Positions 41,687 through 52,200 of a stretch of DNA of 64,000 nucleotides are shown piece by piece. Location: assembly GCA_047601665.1 (NCBI GenBank), contig JASGIT010000001.1, positions 744,001-808,000 on the forward strand, read 5' to 3'. The notes under the pieces were generated by a model. The model did not search any database. It saw only the letters and a list, made by a program, of their open reading frames with translations, and was not told where the DNA came from. The DNA comes from JASGIT01 sp047601665 (GTDB lineage Bacteria > Pseudomonadota > Gammaproteobacteria > Burkholderiales > Burkholderiaceae_C). The position numbers and the translations under genes were made by a program. Numbering within the stretch: position 1 is the first letter of the stretch; each line of letters begins with the position of its first letter.

Positions 41687-43546
41687 TCAGTGCGCGTCGG
41701 CGGGCGGGCGCACGTCGAATTCCACCTTCCAGCGCTCGCTGCCGCCCACGGGCACCGCGTCGAGTTCCAGCGTGCCGATATCGGTCACGCGCGCGTGCAG
41801 GGTGACGGGCACGACTTCGCCGGGCGTGCGGCCCTCGGCGGGCAACTGGGCCTCGATCTCCTGCAGCTCCACCAGTTCTTCCGGCCCCCAGAAGTCGAGC
41901 AGGGTGCCCACGGTGTCGTTGCGGCGCACGCTGGAGCCGAAGAAGCGCAGGCGCACCGGTTCGCCGACGACGAGGCCGAACTCCTGCGCGTCGAGCGCGA
42001 CCTCGCTGCCTTCCTCCATGCCGAAGGGCGCGAGGCAGAGTGCGGAAATCGGTGGTTCCATGCCGGGGATGGCGGGCATGTTGCTCTCCACGCCCACGTA
42101 GTAGCTCTGCGCCGTGCCGCCGCGGATGCGCACGCCCTGGCCGCGTGCCGCGACATGGCCGTGGTAGGCCGCGCCGCGTGCGACGGCGAGATCCAGATGC
42201 GCGCCGTCGAGCAGCCGCGCGGGGGCTGCGCCATCCTGGGCCAGCCAGCCGTTGATGACCTGCACGATGCGCTGAGCGATTTGCGGCGCCTTGAGCACGC
42301 CGCCGTTGAACAGGATGGCCGTTGGGCGCGCGAACGTGGCCTGATCCAGCGCCCCGGCCTGCCGCGCGAGGAAGGCCGCGAGGTGGCGCGTGACGGCCGC
42401 GTCCTGCGCGTAGGGCAGGCCCAGTTGCGTGAGCGCGCCGCGCGCGCGGGTTTGGGGCTTGTCGGTCACCGCGACCTGGGGGAAGAAGCCTTCGACCAGC
42501 GTCTGCTGCACTTCTGCGCGCGTGACCTCGGTGCGGATGCTGCCGCCGATGAGCTTGCTGCTCCGGCTGGGCACCACGACGGGCACGCTCTGCACGTTCT
42601 CGTCCGCCAGCAGTTGCTCCTTCGCCGCGCGGCAGCCGTGGGCGAGGGCGCGGGTCTGCCAGGCGTCGAGCTGCCTGCCCTCCTGCGCCAGCTTGCGCGC
42701 CACGCCGTAGGCCAGCGCCAGATCCATGTTGTCGCCGCCGAGCAGGATGTGTTCGCCCACGGCGATGCGGCGCAGCTCCAGGCTGCCGGCGTTTTCCTGC
42801 ACGGCGATCAGCGAGAGGTCGGTCGTGCCGCCGCCCACGTCCACGACGAGGATCACGTCGCCGCTCTGTACCTGCTTGCGCCAGCCGCCGCCGCTCGTCT
42901 GGATCCAGCTGTAGAGCGCGGCCTGGGGTTCTTCGAGCAGCGTCAGGCGCTCGAAGCCCGCGGCCTTGCAGGCCTCGGCCGTCAGCTCGCGCGCGGCGGG
43001 GTCGAACGATGCGGGGATGGTGACGGTGACGTGCTGCGCGGCCAGCGGTGCGTCGGGGTGGGCGTGCTCCCAGGCATCGCGCAGGTGCGTGAGGTAGCGC
43101 ACGCTGGCGGCCAGCGGAGAGATGCGCGCGACCTCGGGCGGCGCATCGGCTGGCAGGATGGGCGCGCGGCGATCCACGCCGGGGTGGCACAGCCAGCTCT
43201 TGGCGCTGGCCACCAGCCGGATCGGCGTGGCCGCGCCGCGCGTGCGCGCGAGTTCGCCGGTGATGCTGGCCTCGGCCGCGCCCCAGGGCAGGGCGGTGTC
43301 GCGGGCGCTCAGTTCGCTCTCGTGTGGCAGGTAGAGGAAGGAGGGCAGCAGCGGGCGCGCCTCGATGGTCGCGGGCGCGGTGAGCTGCGGCACGTCGAGC
43401 ACGCCCTGCACCACGCGGTCGCCATCGCTGGCGTGCAGATCCACCCACGACAGCGCGCAGTGCGTCGTGCCCAGGTCGATGCCGATGCTGAATCGGGCTC
43501 CAGCGCTTGTCCCGCCTACGCTGGCAGCTATCGTTTCCGTAGTCAC
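41687..43546 (-). CDS. Hsp70-family protein, second paralogue
   Basis: A 619-residue DnaK-like protein. SIGIDLGTTHCALSWV at about residue 20 and VVDVGGGTTDLSLIAV mark the ATPase; FNGGVLKAPQIAQRI is the family connect motif, with a shorter beta substrate-like region at the end. It lacks DnaK's usual C-terminal lid. The start is GTG overlapping the DUF2760 stop (GTGA). Residues 3-17 (TETIAASVGGTSAGA) are encoded by repeat copy I, so the repeat extends the N-terminus before the fold starts. Confidence 0.9.
   Translation of the reverse strand: MTTETIAASVGGTSAGARFSIGIDLGTTHCALSWVDLHASDGDRVVQGVLDVPQLTAPATIEARPLLPSFLYLPHESELSARDTALPWGAAEASITGELARTRGAATPIRLVASAKSWLCHPGVDRRAPILPADAPPEVARISPLAASVRYLTHLRDAWEHAHPDAPLAAQHVTVTIPASFDPAARELTAEACKAAGFERLTLLEEPQAALYSWIQTSGGGWRKQVQSGDVILVVDVGGGTTDLSLIAVQENAGSLELRRIAVGEHILLGGDNMDLALAYGVARKLAQEGRQLDAWQTRALAHGCRAAKEQLLADENVQSVPVVVPSRSSKLIGGSIRTEVTRAEVQQTLVEGFFPQVAVTDKPQTRARGALTQLGLPYAQDAAVTRHLAAFLARQAGALDQATFARPTAILFNGGVLKAPQIAQRIVQVINGWLAQDGAAPARLLDGAHLDLAVARGAAYHGHVAARGQGVRIRGGTAQSYYVGVESNMPAIPGMEPPISALCLAPFGMEEGSEVALDAQEFGLVVGEPVRLRFFGSSVRRNDTVGTLLDFWGPEELVELQEIEAQLPAEGRTPGEVVPVTLHARVTDIGTLELDAVPVGGSERWKVEFDVRPPADAH
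43496..43540 (-). repeat. Dispersed palindromic repeat, copy I, translated at the Hsp70 N-terminus
   Basis: The coding strand reads ATAGCTGCCAGCGTAGGCGG, then ACAAGCGCTGGAGCCCGATT. It starts about 6 bases after the GTG start and is read in frame as IAASVGGTSAGARF. Confidence 0.9.
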
Positions 43547-44148
43547 AGCTCCACCTCCGCCTGGGCGATGACGGCGGCGGCCTTGTCGTCGGTGAGCTGC
43601 GGCAGGCGCACGTCGGCGGCGCGCCAGCCGCGATGGGCCAGGGTGCCGGTGAACGGCGGCTGGCCGACCACGTTGCCGCTCACGCGCACGGCGGCGGCGT
43701 CGAAGCCGGGGGGCAGGGTGACGCGGCTGCCTTCAGCCTCGGGGCGCACGGGCTCCAGCGTCAGGTGCTCGCGCAGCGCCTTGCGGCAGCCTTCGTGCAC
43801 CACGCGCGCGGCGGCGCCGATCTCGGCGTCGGTGTAGCCGGCCACGTCTTCCTGCACGAAATCGACGAAGCGCGCCTCGCGCTGCAGCAGGCCGAGCAGT
43901 TGCAGCGCGGCGGTGGGAGTGGTGACTTCGACGCGCCTTTCGACCAGCTTCTCGACGACTTTTTCCACGGGCACTTCCACGCGGACTTCGACGATCTTCT
44001 CGACGGGAACTTCACGCGGCGGCACGTCGGCGGCCAGTGGCTCGCCGCCGCGCAGGCGGGCCGCGCCCAGGGCCAGGCGCGCATCGCCCAGCACGGCGAA
44101 AGCGAGGGCGATGCGGCTGAAAAAGGAGGGGGGTGTGGGGTCGGTCAT
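43543..44148 (-). CDS. DUF2760 family protein
   Basis: A 201-residue protein of the DUF2760 family, function unknown. Residues about 40-75 are a strongly charged low-complexity stretch in which V-E-K/R units repeat (VPVEKIVEV, VPVEKVVEK, LVERRVEV), followed by a domain with LQLLGLLQREARFVDFVQED and a C-terminal HRGWRAADVRLP. It overlaps the Hsp70 gene by 4 bases and is the first gene of the DUF2760-Hsp70-Hsp70 unit, so it is presumably a co-factor or client adaptor of these chaperones. This is inference from order only. Confidence 0.82.
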   Translation of the reverse strand: MTDPTPPSFFSRIALAFAVLGDARLALGAARLRGGEPLAADVPPREVPVEKIVEVRVEVPVEKVVEKLVERRVEVTTPTAALQLLGLLQREARFVDFVQEDVAGYTDAEIGAAARVVHEGCRKALREHLTLEPVRPEAEGSRVTLPPGFDAAAVRVSGNVVGQPPFTGTLAHRGWRAADVRLPQLTDDKAAAVIAQAEVEL

Positions 44149-44224
44149 GGCGCGCGGCCTGGAGTGAAGGGCCTGGGGAAAATGGGGGGCCGATGTTACC
44201 AATGGGGGACAATCGCCCCCGCCT

Positions 44225-45280
<1,056 letters not shown>

Positions 45281-45368
45281 TCGCTGGGGTAAGTACCAGC
45301 CAACAAACATGCGACGTGGGGCCTAATCTGGAAGATGCCCCCGACCGCACAGCACTGAAACTGAGAAG

Positions 45369-46283
45369 ATGATCGTTCGTGACAGGCCAACGATTTGGCA
45401 GGTTTTCTTCGTGCTGCGCGGCTCGGTCGTGCTGCGCATTCTCCCGCTGATCGCCAGTGTGGCGGCGTTGTCCTTGCTCATCGTGGTGCTGCACCGGGCG
45501 GGCATGATCCACCTGATTGCGATCCAGCCGCTGGCGCTGTCGGTGATTGGCGCGGCGCTGGCCATCTTCGCGGCGTTCCGCAACGCCGCGGCCTACGACC
45601 GCTGGTGGGAAGCGCGCAAGCTGATGGGGCTGATCGTCATCGAGGTGCGCAACCTGTCGCGCCAGACGGCGTACATCGCCGCCAGCCCCGATGACGACGC
45701 CAAACGCCGGATCACCTACCGCTGCATTGCCTTTGCCCATTTGCTGAGCGACTTTTTTCGCACCCGGCCGATCGGCCCCAACGTGGCGCGCTACCTGAGC
45801 TCCGAAGAGTTTGCGGCGCTGGAGCACCGACGCAATGCGCCGAATTGCCTGCTGGAATTCTTCACCGCCGACATCGCGGCGCTGCTCGCCGCCGGGCGCC
45901 TGTTACCGGTGCAGGCGCGCGTGCTGGAGGAGCGTGTGCAGGGCCTGATGACGGGTTTCGCCAGCGCGGAGCGCACGAAGACGACACCGATGCCCTTCGT
46001 CTACACCTTGCTGGTGCATCGCACCGCCTACATCTTCTGCCTGCTGCTTCCGTTCGGCCTGGCCGATTCCAGTGGCTACTGGACCCCTTTGCTTGCCGCG
46101 ATCGTCTCCTACACCTTCTTCGCCCTCGACGCGATCGGCGACGATCTCTCCGAGCCCTTTGGCGTTCACGTCAACGGGCTGCCGCTCGATGCGATCGCGC
46201 GTGTCGTCGAGGTCGATGCGCTGCAGAGCCTGGGCGAAGACGTGCCCGAGCTTCTGCGTGCACGGGACTACGTGCTGACCTGA
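45369..46283 (+). CDS. Bestrophin-family membrane channel protein (UPF0187)
   Basis: A 304-residue membrane protein with N-terminal and central hydrophobic pairs of segments. The family motif FAAFRNAAAYDRWWEARKLMG is visible near residue 68, and LPFGLADSSGYWTPLLAAIVSYTFFALDAIGDDLSEPFG near residue 225 in split form. Bacterial homologues form pentameric ion channels. The 88-bp region upstream holds no clear promoter. A strong hairpin follows the stop. Confidence 0.9.
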   Translation: MIVRDRPTIWQVFFVLRGSVVLRILPLIASVAALSLLIVVLHRAGMIHLIAIQPLALSVIGAALAIFAAFRNAAAYDRWWEARKLMGLIVIEVRNLSRQTAYIAASPDDDAKRRITYRCIAFAHLLSDFFRTRPIGPNVARYLSSEEFAALEHRRNAPNCLLEFFTADIAALLAAGRLLPVQARVLEERVQGLMTGFASAERTKTTPMPFVYTLLVHRTAYIFCLLLPFGLADSSGYWTPLLAAIVSYTFFALDAIGDDLSEPFGVHVNGLPLDAIARVVEVDALQSLGEDVPELLRARDYVLT

Positions 46284-46292
46284 CCACGAGCG

Positions 46293-46328
46293 CCTGCCGG
46301 CGCGGGCGCAGCAGCCCGCGCCGGCAGG
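46293..46328. terminator. Strong bidirectional hairpin between convergent genes
   Basis: CCTGCCGGCGCGGGC (46293-46307) and GCCCGCGCCGGCAGG (46314-46328) form a perfect 15-bp stem with a 6-nt loop. It lies between the stop codons of the bestrophin and molybdenum hydroxylase genes and can serve both, although no clear U-tract follows. Confidence 0.8.
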
Positions 46329-46338
46329 GCTCGCTCGC

Positions 46339-48558
46339 TCACGCCTCCAGCTTGAACGGCAGCGCCCGCAACCGCTTGCCCGTCAACTGCGCGATGGCAT
46401 TCGCAAACGCCGGCGCCAGCGGCGGCACGCCCGGCTCGCCCATGCCGGTGGGCGCATCGGCGCTGGGCACGATGTGCACGGCCACGGTGGGCATGTCGGT
46501 CAGGCGGGCCACGGTGTAGTCGTTGAAGTTGCCCTGCTCCACCACGCCGTCCTTGAAGGTGATGGCCGCGCCGGGCAGGCAGGTGCCCAGGGCCATCAGC
46601 GCGCCGCCCTGCACTTGCGCTTCCACGCTCTTCGGGTTGACGGCCAGGTTGCAGTGCACGCCGGCGGTCACGGCGTGCAGTTTCGGCGTGCCGTCCTGTA
46701 CCGAGGCCTCGACCACGTAGGCCACCACCGATTCGAACGACTCGTGCACCGCCACGCCCCAGGCACGGCCCTGAGGCAGCTGGCGCTGGCCGTAGCCGGA
46801 CTTGTCCACCGCCAGCTTCAGCGCAGCGGTATGGCGCGGATGCTTGCCGCCGAACTGCTTCAGGCGGTATTCGACCGGGTCTTGCTGCGCCGTGCGGGCG
46901 ATCTCGTCGATCAGCGTCTCCATCACGAAGGCGGTGTGGGTCGAGCCCACGCTGCGCCACCACAGCACCGGCGCGTTCAGCACGGGGTGGTGCACCGACA
47001 GGCGCATGGGCAGGTCGTAGGGCTCCTTCATGCCCTCCACCGCGGTGCTGTCCACGCCGTTCTTGACCATGAAACCCTCGAAGGCCGTGCCGTGGGCGAT
47101 GGACTGGCCGACGATGGCGTGGTCCCAGGCCAGCACCTTGCCCTCGCCGTCGAAGCCGATCTCGGCGCGGTGCAGGTGCATGGGGCGGTAGTAGCCGCCC
47201 TTCACGTCGTCTTCGCGGCTCCACACCATGCGCACCGGCGCATCCACGCCCGCCGCGCGCGCGGCCTTGGCGATCTGGCAGGCCTCGGCCACGTAGTCGC
47301 TGGTGGGCGTGGCGCGGCGCCCGAAGCCGCCGCCCGCCATCTGCACGTTCAGGCGCACGTTCTTCGGGTCCACGCCCAGCACGCGCGCCGCCGTGGCCGC
47401 CTCCCAGCCGGGCGCCTGGGTGCCCAGCCACAGCTCGGCCTGGGTGGCCGCGCCCTGGCCCGTGAGGCGCACGGTGCAGTTGAGCGGCTCCATGGGCGTA
47501 TGGGCGAGGTAGGGGAACAGGTATTCGGCGCTGATCTTGTGCGGCGCGCCGGCGAGCGGGGCCATGTCGGCGTCGTACTTCAGCGCGCCGGGCTTTTGCG
47601 CCAGCTCGCGGTACTGGGCCAGTTGCAGGGCCGAGTCCACCTTGCCCCGCGATGCGCTGTCCCACTCGATCTTGAGCGCGTCGCGCCCCTGCTTGGCGGG
47701 CCAGTAGCCGTCGGCCAGCACGGCCACGGTTTCGCCGCCGTGCACGCTGGGAATGCGCAGCACGGCGCGCACGCCCTTGACGGCCTTGGCCGCGCTGTCG
47801 TCCACCGACCGGGGCGTGCTGCCGAAGACGGGCGGGTGCGCCACCACGGCGGTGAGCATTCCGGGCAAGCGGGTGTCGATGCCGTACAGCTGCGCGCCGC
47901 TGGACTTGGCGCGTGCGTCGATGCGGCCCGTGGCCTGGCCGATGATGCGGAAGTCCTTGGGGTTCTTGAGCGTGACGGCCTGCGGCACGGGCTGCTGCAT
48001 CGCGGCGTCGGCCAGTTCGCCGTAGCCCAGTTTCTGGCCGCGCGGGCCAATCACCTGCCCGGCCTGGGTGCGCAGCGTGTCCGCGGGCACCTTCCAGCGC
48101 TTTGCCGCCGCCGCCAGCAGCATGGCGCGGGTGCGCGCGCCCAGTTCGCGGTACTGGGTGTACGAGTGCTTGAGCGCCGTGGAGCCGCCGGTGAGGTGGA
48201 TGCCCATCACCGGGTCCACGTAGGCCGGGTCGGCATTGCCGTGCGTGCTGCGCACCTTGGACCAGTCGGCGTCCAGTTCTTCGGCCAGCACCATGGGCAG
48301 GCCGGTCTGCACGCCCTGGCCGAAGTCCAGGCGGTTGATGGTCACGGTGACGATGCCGTCGCGGGCGATCTTCACGAACGCGGCGGGCTGCTGCGTGGGC
48401 TTGAGCGCGCTGGCGGCCGCGTCGCCGCCGGCCTGGGCCAGCACGCTGGCCGGGAACGCGCCCAGCGCGAAGCCCGAGGCGGTGGCGATCTTGAGGAAGG
48501 CGCGGCGCGAGGTGGCGGCCGCGTCGTGGTGGTCTTGGAGCAGGTCGGTGGAATGCAT
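46339..48558 (-). CDS. Xanthine dehydrogenase-family molybdopterin-binding subunit (IorB-like), Tat-exported
   Basis: A 739-residue catalytic subunit with molybdenum-cytosine-dinucleotide cofactor, similar to isoquinoline 1-oxidoreductase beta or aldehyde dehydrogenases. The N-terminus has a twin-arginine signal, TSRRAFLKIATASGFALG (about 16-33), so it works in the periplasm. Conserved cofactor segments include GGGFGRRATPTSDYVAE and the C-terminal GMGEPGVPPLAPAFANAI with the catalytic Glu. The [2Fe-2S] subunit gene is 13 bp upstream. No cytochrome or XdhC-type maturation gene is near. The substrate is unknown. Confidence 0.92.
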   Translation of the reverse strand: MHSTDLLQDHHDAAATSRRAFLKIATASGFALGAFPASVLAQAGGDAAASALKPTQQPAAFVKIARDGIVTVTINRLDFGQGVQTGLPMVLAEELDADWSKVRSTHGNADPAYVDPVMGIHLTGGSTALKHSYTQYRELGARTRAMLLAAAAKRWKVPADTLRTQAGQVIGPRGQKLGYGELADAAMQQPVPQAVTLKNPKDFRIIGQATGRIDARAKSSGAQLYGIDTRLPGMLTAVVAHPPVFGSTPRSVDDSAAKAVKGVRAVLRIPSVHGGETVAVLADGYWPAKQGRDALKIEWDSASRGKVDSALQLAQYRELAQKPGALKYDADMAPLAGAPHKISAEYLFPYLAHTPMEPLNCTVRLTGQGAATQAELWLGTQAPGWEAATAARVLGVDPKNVRLNVQMAGGGFGRRATPTSDYVAEACQIAKAARAAGVDAPVRMVWSREDDVKGGYYRPMHLHRAEIGFDGEGKVLAWDHAIVGQSIAHGTAFEGFMVKNGVDSTAVEGMKEPYDLPMRLSVHHPVLNAPVLWWRSVGSTHTAFVMETLIDEIARTAQQDPVEYRLKQFGGKHPRHTAALKLAVDKSGYGQRQLPQGRAWGVAVHESFESVVAYVVEASVQDGTPKLHAVTAGVHCNLAVNPKSVEAQVQGGALMALGTCLPGAAITFKDGVVEQGNFNDYTVARLTDMPTVAVHIVPSADAPTGMGEPGVPPLAPAFANAIAQLTGKRLRALPFKLEA

Positions 48559-48571
48559 GGCGATGCTCCTT

Positions 48572-49036
48572 TCAGGCGGCCAGGGTCTGGGCGGCGTCGT
48601 GGATGGCCGCGCGGATGCGCACGTAGGTGCCGCAGCGGCAGATGTTGCCCGCCATGGCGGCGTCGATGTCGGCGTCGCTGGGCGCCTTGTTGCCCTTGAG
48701 CAGCGCGGTGGCGCTCATGATCTGGCCGCTCTGGCAGTAGCCGCACTGGGCCACGTCGTGGCGCACCCAAGCGTCCTCCACGGCCTTGCCGACTTTGTCG
48801 GCGGCCTGGGCCTCGATGGTGGCGACCTTCTGCCCCGCCGCCGCCGAGATGGGCGTGATGCACGAGCGGATGGCCTGCCCGTTCAGATGCACGGTGCAGG
48901 CGCCGCACATGGCCATGCCGCAGCCGAACTTGGTGCCTTGCAGGCCCAGGGTGTCGCGCAGCGTCCAGAGGATGGGGGTGGTGGGATCGACGTCGACCGA
49001 GGTCGGCTTGCCGTTGAGGGTGAATTGCACAGACAT
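48572..49036 (-). CDS. [2Fe-2S] subunit of the molybdenum hydroxylase (IorA-like)
   Basis: A 154-residue electron-transfer subunit. The plant-ferredoxin cluster is formed by CGMAMCGACTVHL (about 39-51) and a later Cys; the second cluster by CGYCQSG and CRCGTYVRI. It has no signal peptide and would be exported as a complex with the Tat-tagged large subunit. It starts the two-gene operon. The 98-bp gap upstream to the next gene has no clear feature. Confidence 0.94.
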   Translation of the reverse strand: MSVQFTLNGKPTSVDVDPTTPILWTLRDTLGLQGTKFGCGMAMCGACTVHLNGQAIRSCITPISAAAGQKVATIEAQAADKVGKAVEDAWVRHDVAQCGYCQSGQIMSATALLKGNKAPSDADIDAAMAGNICRCGTYVRIRAAIHDAAQTLAA

Positions 49037-49134
49037 GGTGGGGCGTTCTCTTTGTGGTTGCACGGGCCGCCGCGGCACGCATCGCGCGCGCGAGGCTACG
49101 CGCAGTGTGCCGCAATCCGGCAAAGAACGCCGGC

Positions 49135-50841
49135 CTACGCCGGCTCCCGCCGCCGCGCCAGCCAGCCGCCCACGATCAGGCACTGCGCCGCGTAGTAGGT
49201 GGCCAGCACCCAGAATGGCGCCAGCGGCAGCGGCGCCACGAAGCGGTTGGTGGCCAGGAGCGCATCGCTGAGCATGAAGAACAAGGCCCCCGCCGCCGCC
49301 ATGCGGCTGCCCGAACCCAGCGCCTGCGCCGCCATCAGCGCGATGGCCAGCACATAGGCCGCCACCGGCGCGCGCAGCGCGGCGGGCAGGCCGCCGTGCC
49401 ATAGAAAGGCGTACATGCCCGCGCCCACGGCCAGCGTGGCCAGCAGCGCGCCCTTGTGTGGAAACCAGCGCCGCCCCTGCTTGAACAGCGCGATGTAGGC
49501 CAGGTGCGCGAGCAGGAACGCCGCGAGGCCGGGGATGAAGAAGCCCTGGGCCATCAGGAACACGTCGCCCGCCAGCGAGGCCAGCAGCGCCATCAGCAAG
49601 AGTTTCAAGCCAAATCGGCCTCCAGCGCTTATCTGGCGAGCGCTGGCAGCTACCCAAACGATAGCAAACACCATCGCCAGCGGCTTGAAAACCCCGTGCC
49701 ATGGCACGAGCCCCAGCGCGCCGGTGGCGGTGGACAGGGCCGCCGCCTGCACCGTCAGCGCCGCCCACAGGCCCACACGCCCCTGCATCGCCGCGCCCAG
49801 CGCCCACTGGCAGGCGACCAGCGCGGCGAAGCACACCGCGTTGACCGCCAGCGGCTCGGCATCGGCGCGCCACAGGAACGCCGCCACGCCCGCCAGCAGC
49901 AGCACGGACTGCACGGCCACGAACCCGCGCAGCGCGCGGCCCATGGGCGGGTCGAACAGCGGCTGCCGGATGTCGAACGCCGGCTTGGGAAAGCGCCGCG
50001 CCACGTCGGCGGGCCGCCAGCCGGGGGGCTTGAGCCACACTCGCATCTTGTCGCTCCAGCGCCGGGCGTGCCAGCTGTCGCGCGCCAGCCCCGCGTACAC
50101 CTGGGCGTTGGCCCAGAGCGGGTCCCAGCTGTCGAGCAGGCCGCGCGTGCCGTAGACGCAGGGCTCGCGCGCGTCCTCGTCTTGGAAGGTGCCGAACAGC
50201 CGGTCCCACACGATCAGAATGCCGCCGTAGTTCCTGTCCACGTAGCGGTCGTTCACGGCATGGTGCACGCGGTGGTTGCTGGGGCTGCAGAACCAGCGGT
50301 CGAACCAGCCCAGCCGCCCCACCTGCCCGGTGTGCACCCAGAACTGGTAGAGCAGATCGACCAGCCCCACCACCACGAACACCAGCGGCGGCACGCCCGC
50401 GAGCGCCATGGGCAGGTAGAACAGCCAGTTCAGCAGCGCGTAGGTGCTGGGCTGGCGCAGCGCGGTGGAGAGGTTGTAGTCCTGGCTCTGGTGGTGCACC
50501 ACGTGCGCGGCCCAGAGCACGGCCACCTCGTGGCCCAGGCGGTGGTTCCAGTAGTAGCAGAAGTCGTAGAACAGCAGCGCCAGCAGCCAGCCAGGCACGC
50601 CGAGCCAGAACCCGTCGTTGCGCCACAGCGCGGCATGTTCGTGGACCAGCGCGTACAGCCCCACGCGCAGGCCCGCGGTGAACACGGCGCTGGTCTGGCT
50701 CAAAGCGCCCAGCCCCACGCTGCTCACCGCGTCGGCCAGCCGGTACGGGTTGCGCCCGCGCGCCCGGCCCACGGCCCATTCCAGCGCCATGAGCAGCAGG
50801 AAGACAGGCGCGGCCAGGACGATGACCTGGCTGGGGCTCAC
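49135..50841 (-). CDS. Fusion of a sterol desaturase/fatty acid hydroxylase domain and a YhhN (lysoplasmalogenase-type) domain
   Basis: A 568-residue integral membrane protein. Residues about 1-290 form a di-iron hydroxylase with His clusters NHRLGHE, HVVHHQS and HRVHHAVN, the alkylglycerol monooxygenase/sterol desaturase superfamily. A membrane-rich C-terminal part (about 340-568) matches YhhN/TMEM86, the lysoplasmalogenase family (GDVFLMAQGFFIPGLAAFLLAHLAYI split over residues 417-443; MLSDALLATNRF). Both halves have relatives that cleave ether lipids. Residues 392-414 (WVAASARQISAGGRFG) are encoded by repeat copy J. The start is GTG, 11 bp after aroG. Confidence 0.85.
   Translation of the reverse strand: MSPSQVIVLAAPVFLLLMALEWAVGRARGRNPYRLADAVSSVGLGALSQTSAVFTAGLRVGLYALVHEHAALWRNDGFWLGVPGWLLALLFYDFCYYWNHRLGHEVAVLWAAHVVHHQSQDYNLSTALRQPSTYALLNWLFYLPMALAGVPPLVFVVVGLVDLLYQFWVHTGQVGRLGWFDRWFCSPSNHRVHHAVNDRYVDRNYGGILIVWDRLFGTFQDEDAREPCVYGTRGLLDSWDPLWANAQVYAGLARDSWHARRWSDKMRVWLKPPGWRPADVARRFPKPAFDIRQPLFDPPMGRALRGFVAVQSVLLLAGVAAFLWRADAEPLAVNAVCFAALVACQWALGAAMQGRVGLWAALTVQAAALSTATGALGLVPWHGVFKPLAMVFAIVWVAASARQISAGGRFGLKLLLMALLASLAGDVFLMAQGFFIPGLAAFLLAHLAYIALFKQGRRWFPHKGALLATLAVGAGMYAFLWHGGLPAALRAPVAAYVLAIALMAAQALGSGSRMAAAGALFFMLSDALLATNRFVAPLPLAPFWVLATYYAAQCLIVGGWLARRREPA
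49601..49668 (-). repeat. Dispersed palindromic repeat, copy J, translated in the membrane fusion protein
   Basis: The coding strand reads GTAGCTGCCAGCGCTCGCC, AGATAAGCGCTGGAGGCC and GATTTGGCTTGAAACT. It is read in frame as VAASARQISAGGRFGLKL. The tail is the same as in copy D, showing that the unit extends past the palindrome. Confidence 0.9.
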
Positions 50842-50852
50842 GCCTTGCTGCC

Positions 50853-51968
<1,116 letters not shown>

Positions 51969-52000
51969 GGGGCTGTCTCTTAGGGAAAGGGAAGGGTTGG

Positions 52001-52038
52001 AAAAACAAAAACCGCCGGGCTTTGCAGCTTCGGCGGTT
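52001..52038 (-). terminator. Attenuator terminator upstream of aroG
   Basis: On the minus strand AACCGCCG (52038-52031) and CGGCGGTT (52017-52010) form a stem, followed by TTTTGTTTTT (52010-52001): a rho-independent terminator 33 bp before the aroG ATG. An alternative partner for the 5' arm, CCGGCGG (52086-52080), lies at the end of the leader peptide coding region. Confidence 0.88.
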
Positions 52039-52075
52039 GACTTGTGAGGTTCTGGGGTGCTTGCGCGCTCGCCTC

Positions 52076-52132
52076 TCATCCGCCGGGGACAGAGAACCAA
52101 AAGTAAAAGTAGAAAGCGGAGCGCGGTTGCAT
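52076..52132 (-). CDS. Aromatic-rich leader peptide of aroG (attenuation)
   Basis: An 18-codon ORF, MQPRSAFYFYFWFSVPGG, with seven aromatic codons in a row (Phe, Tyr, Phe, Tyr, Phe, Trp, Phe). Stop codon 37 bases before the attenuator stem. The final Pro-Gly-Gly codons contain CCGGCGG, which can pair with the terminator's 5' arm: stalling at uncharged Phe/Tyr/Trp tRNA would leave it free and prevent termination; a ribosome at the stop codon would cover it and permit termination. Only a weak AGAG ribosome site is visible. Conservation and expression are not tested here. Confidence 0.85.
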   Translation of the reverse strand: MQPRSAFYFYFWFSVPGG

Positions 52133-52200
52133 GGGCGGCGACTCTAGCACAGTTCGTGCGCCACGCGCGCTCCCGCAGTCCCCGAAGTACCACCGCACCA

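Noticed and set aside
45281..45368. Gap between ruvB and the bestrophin gene examined for an attachment site or small RNA
   Set aside because: No direct repeat, tRNA end or hairpin was found; likely just a promoter region without recognisable boxes.
52133..52160. TAGAGT at 52141-52146 (minus strand) as the -10 box for aroG
   Set aside because: It would place the transcription start only a few bases before the leader ATG and no -35 box fits, so the promoter was left unassigned.
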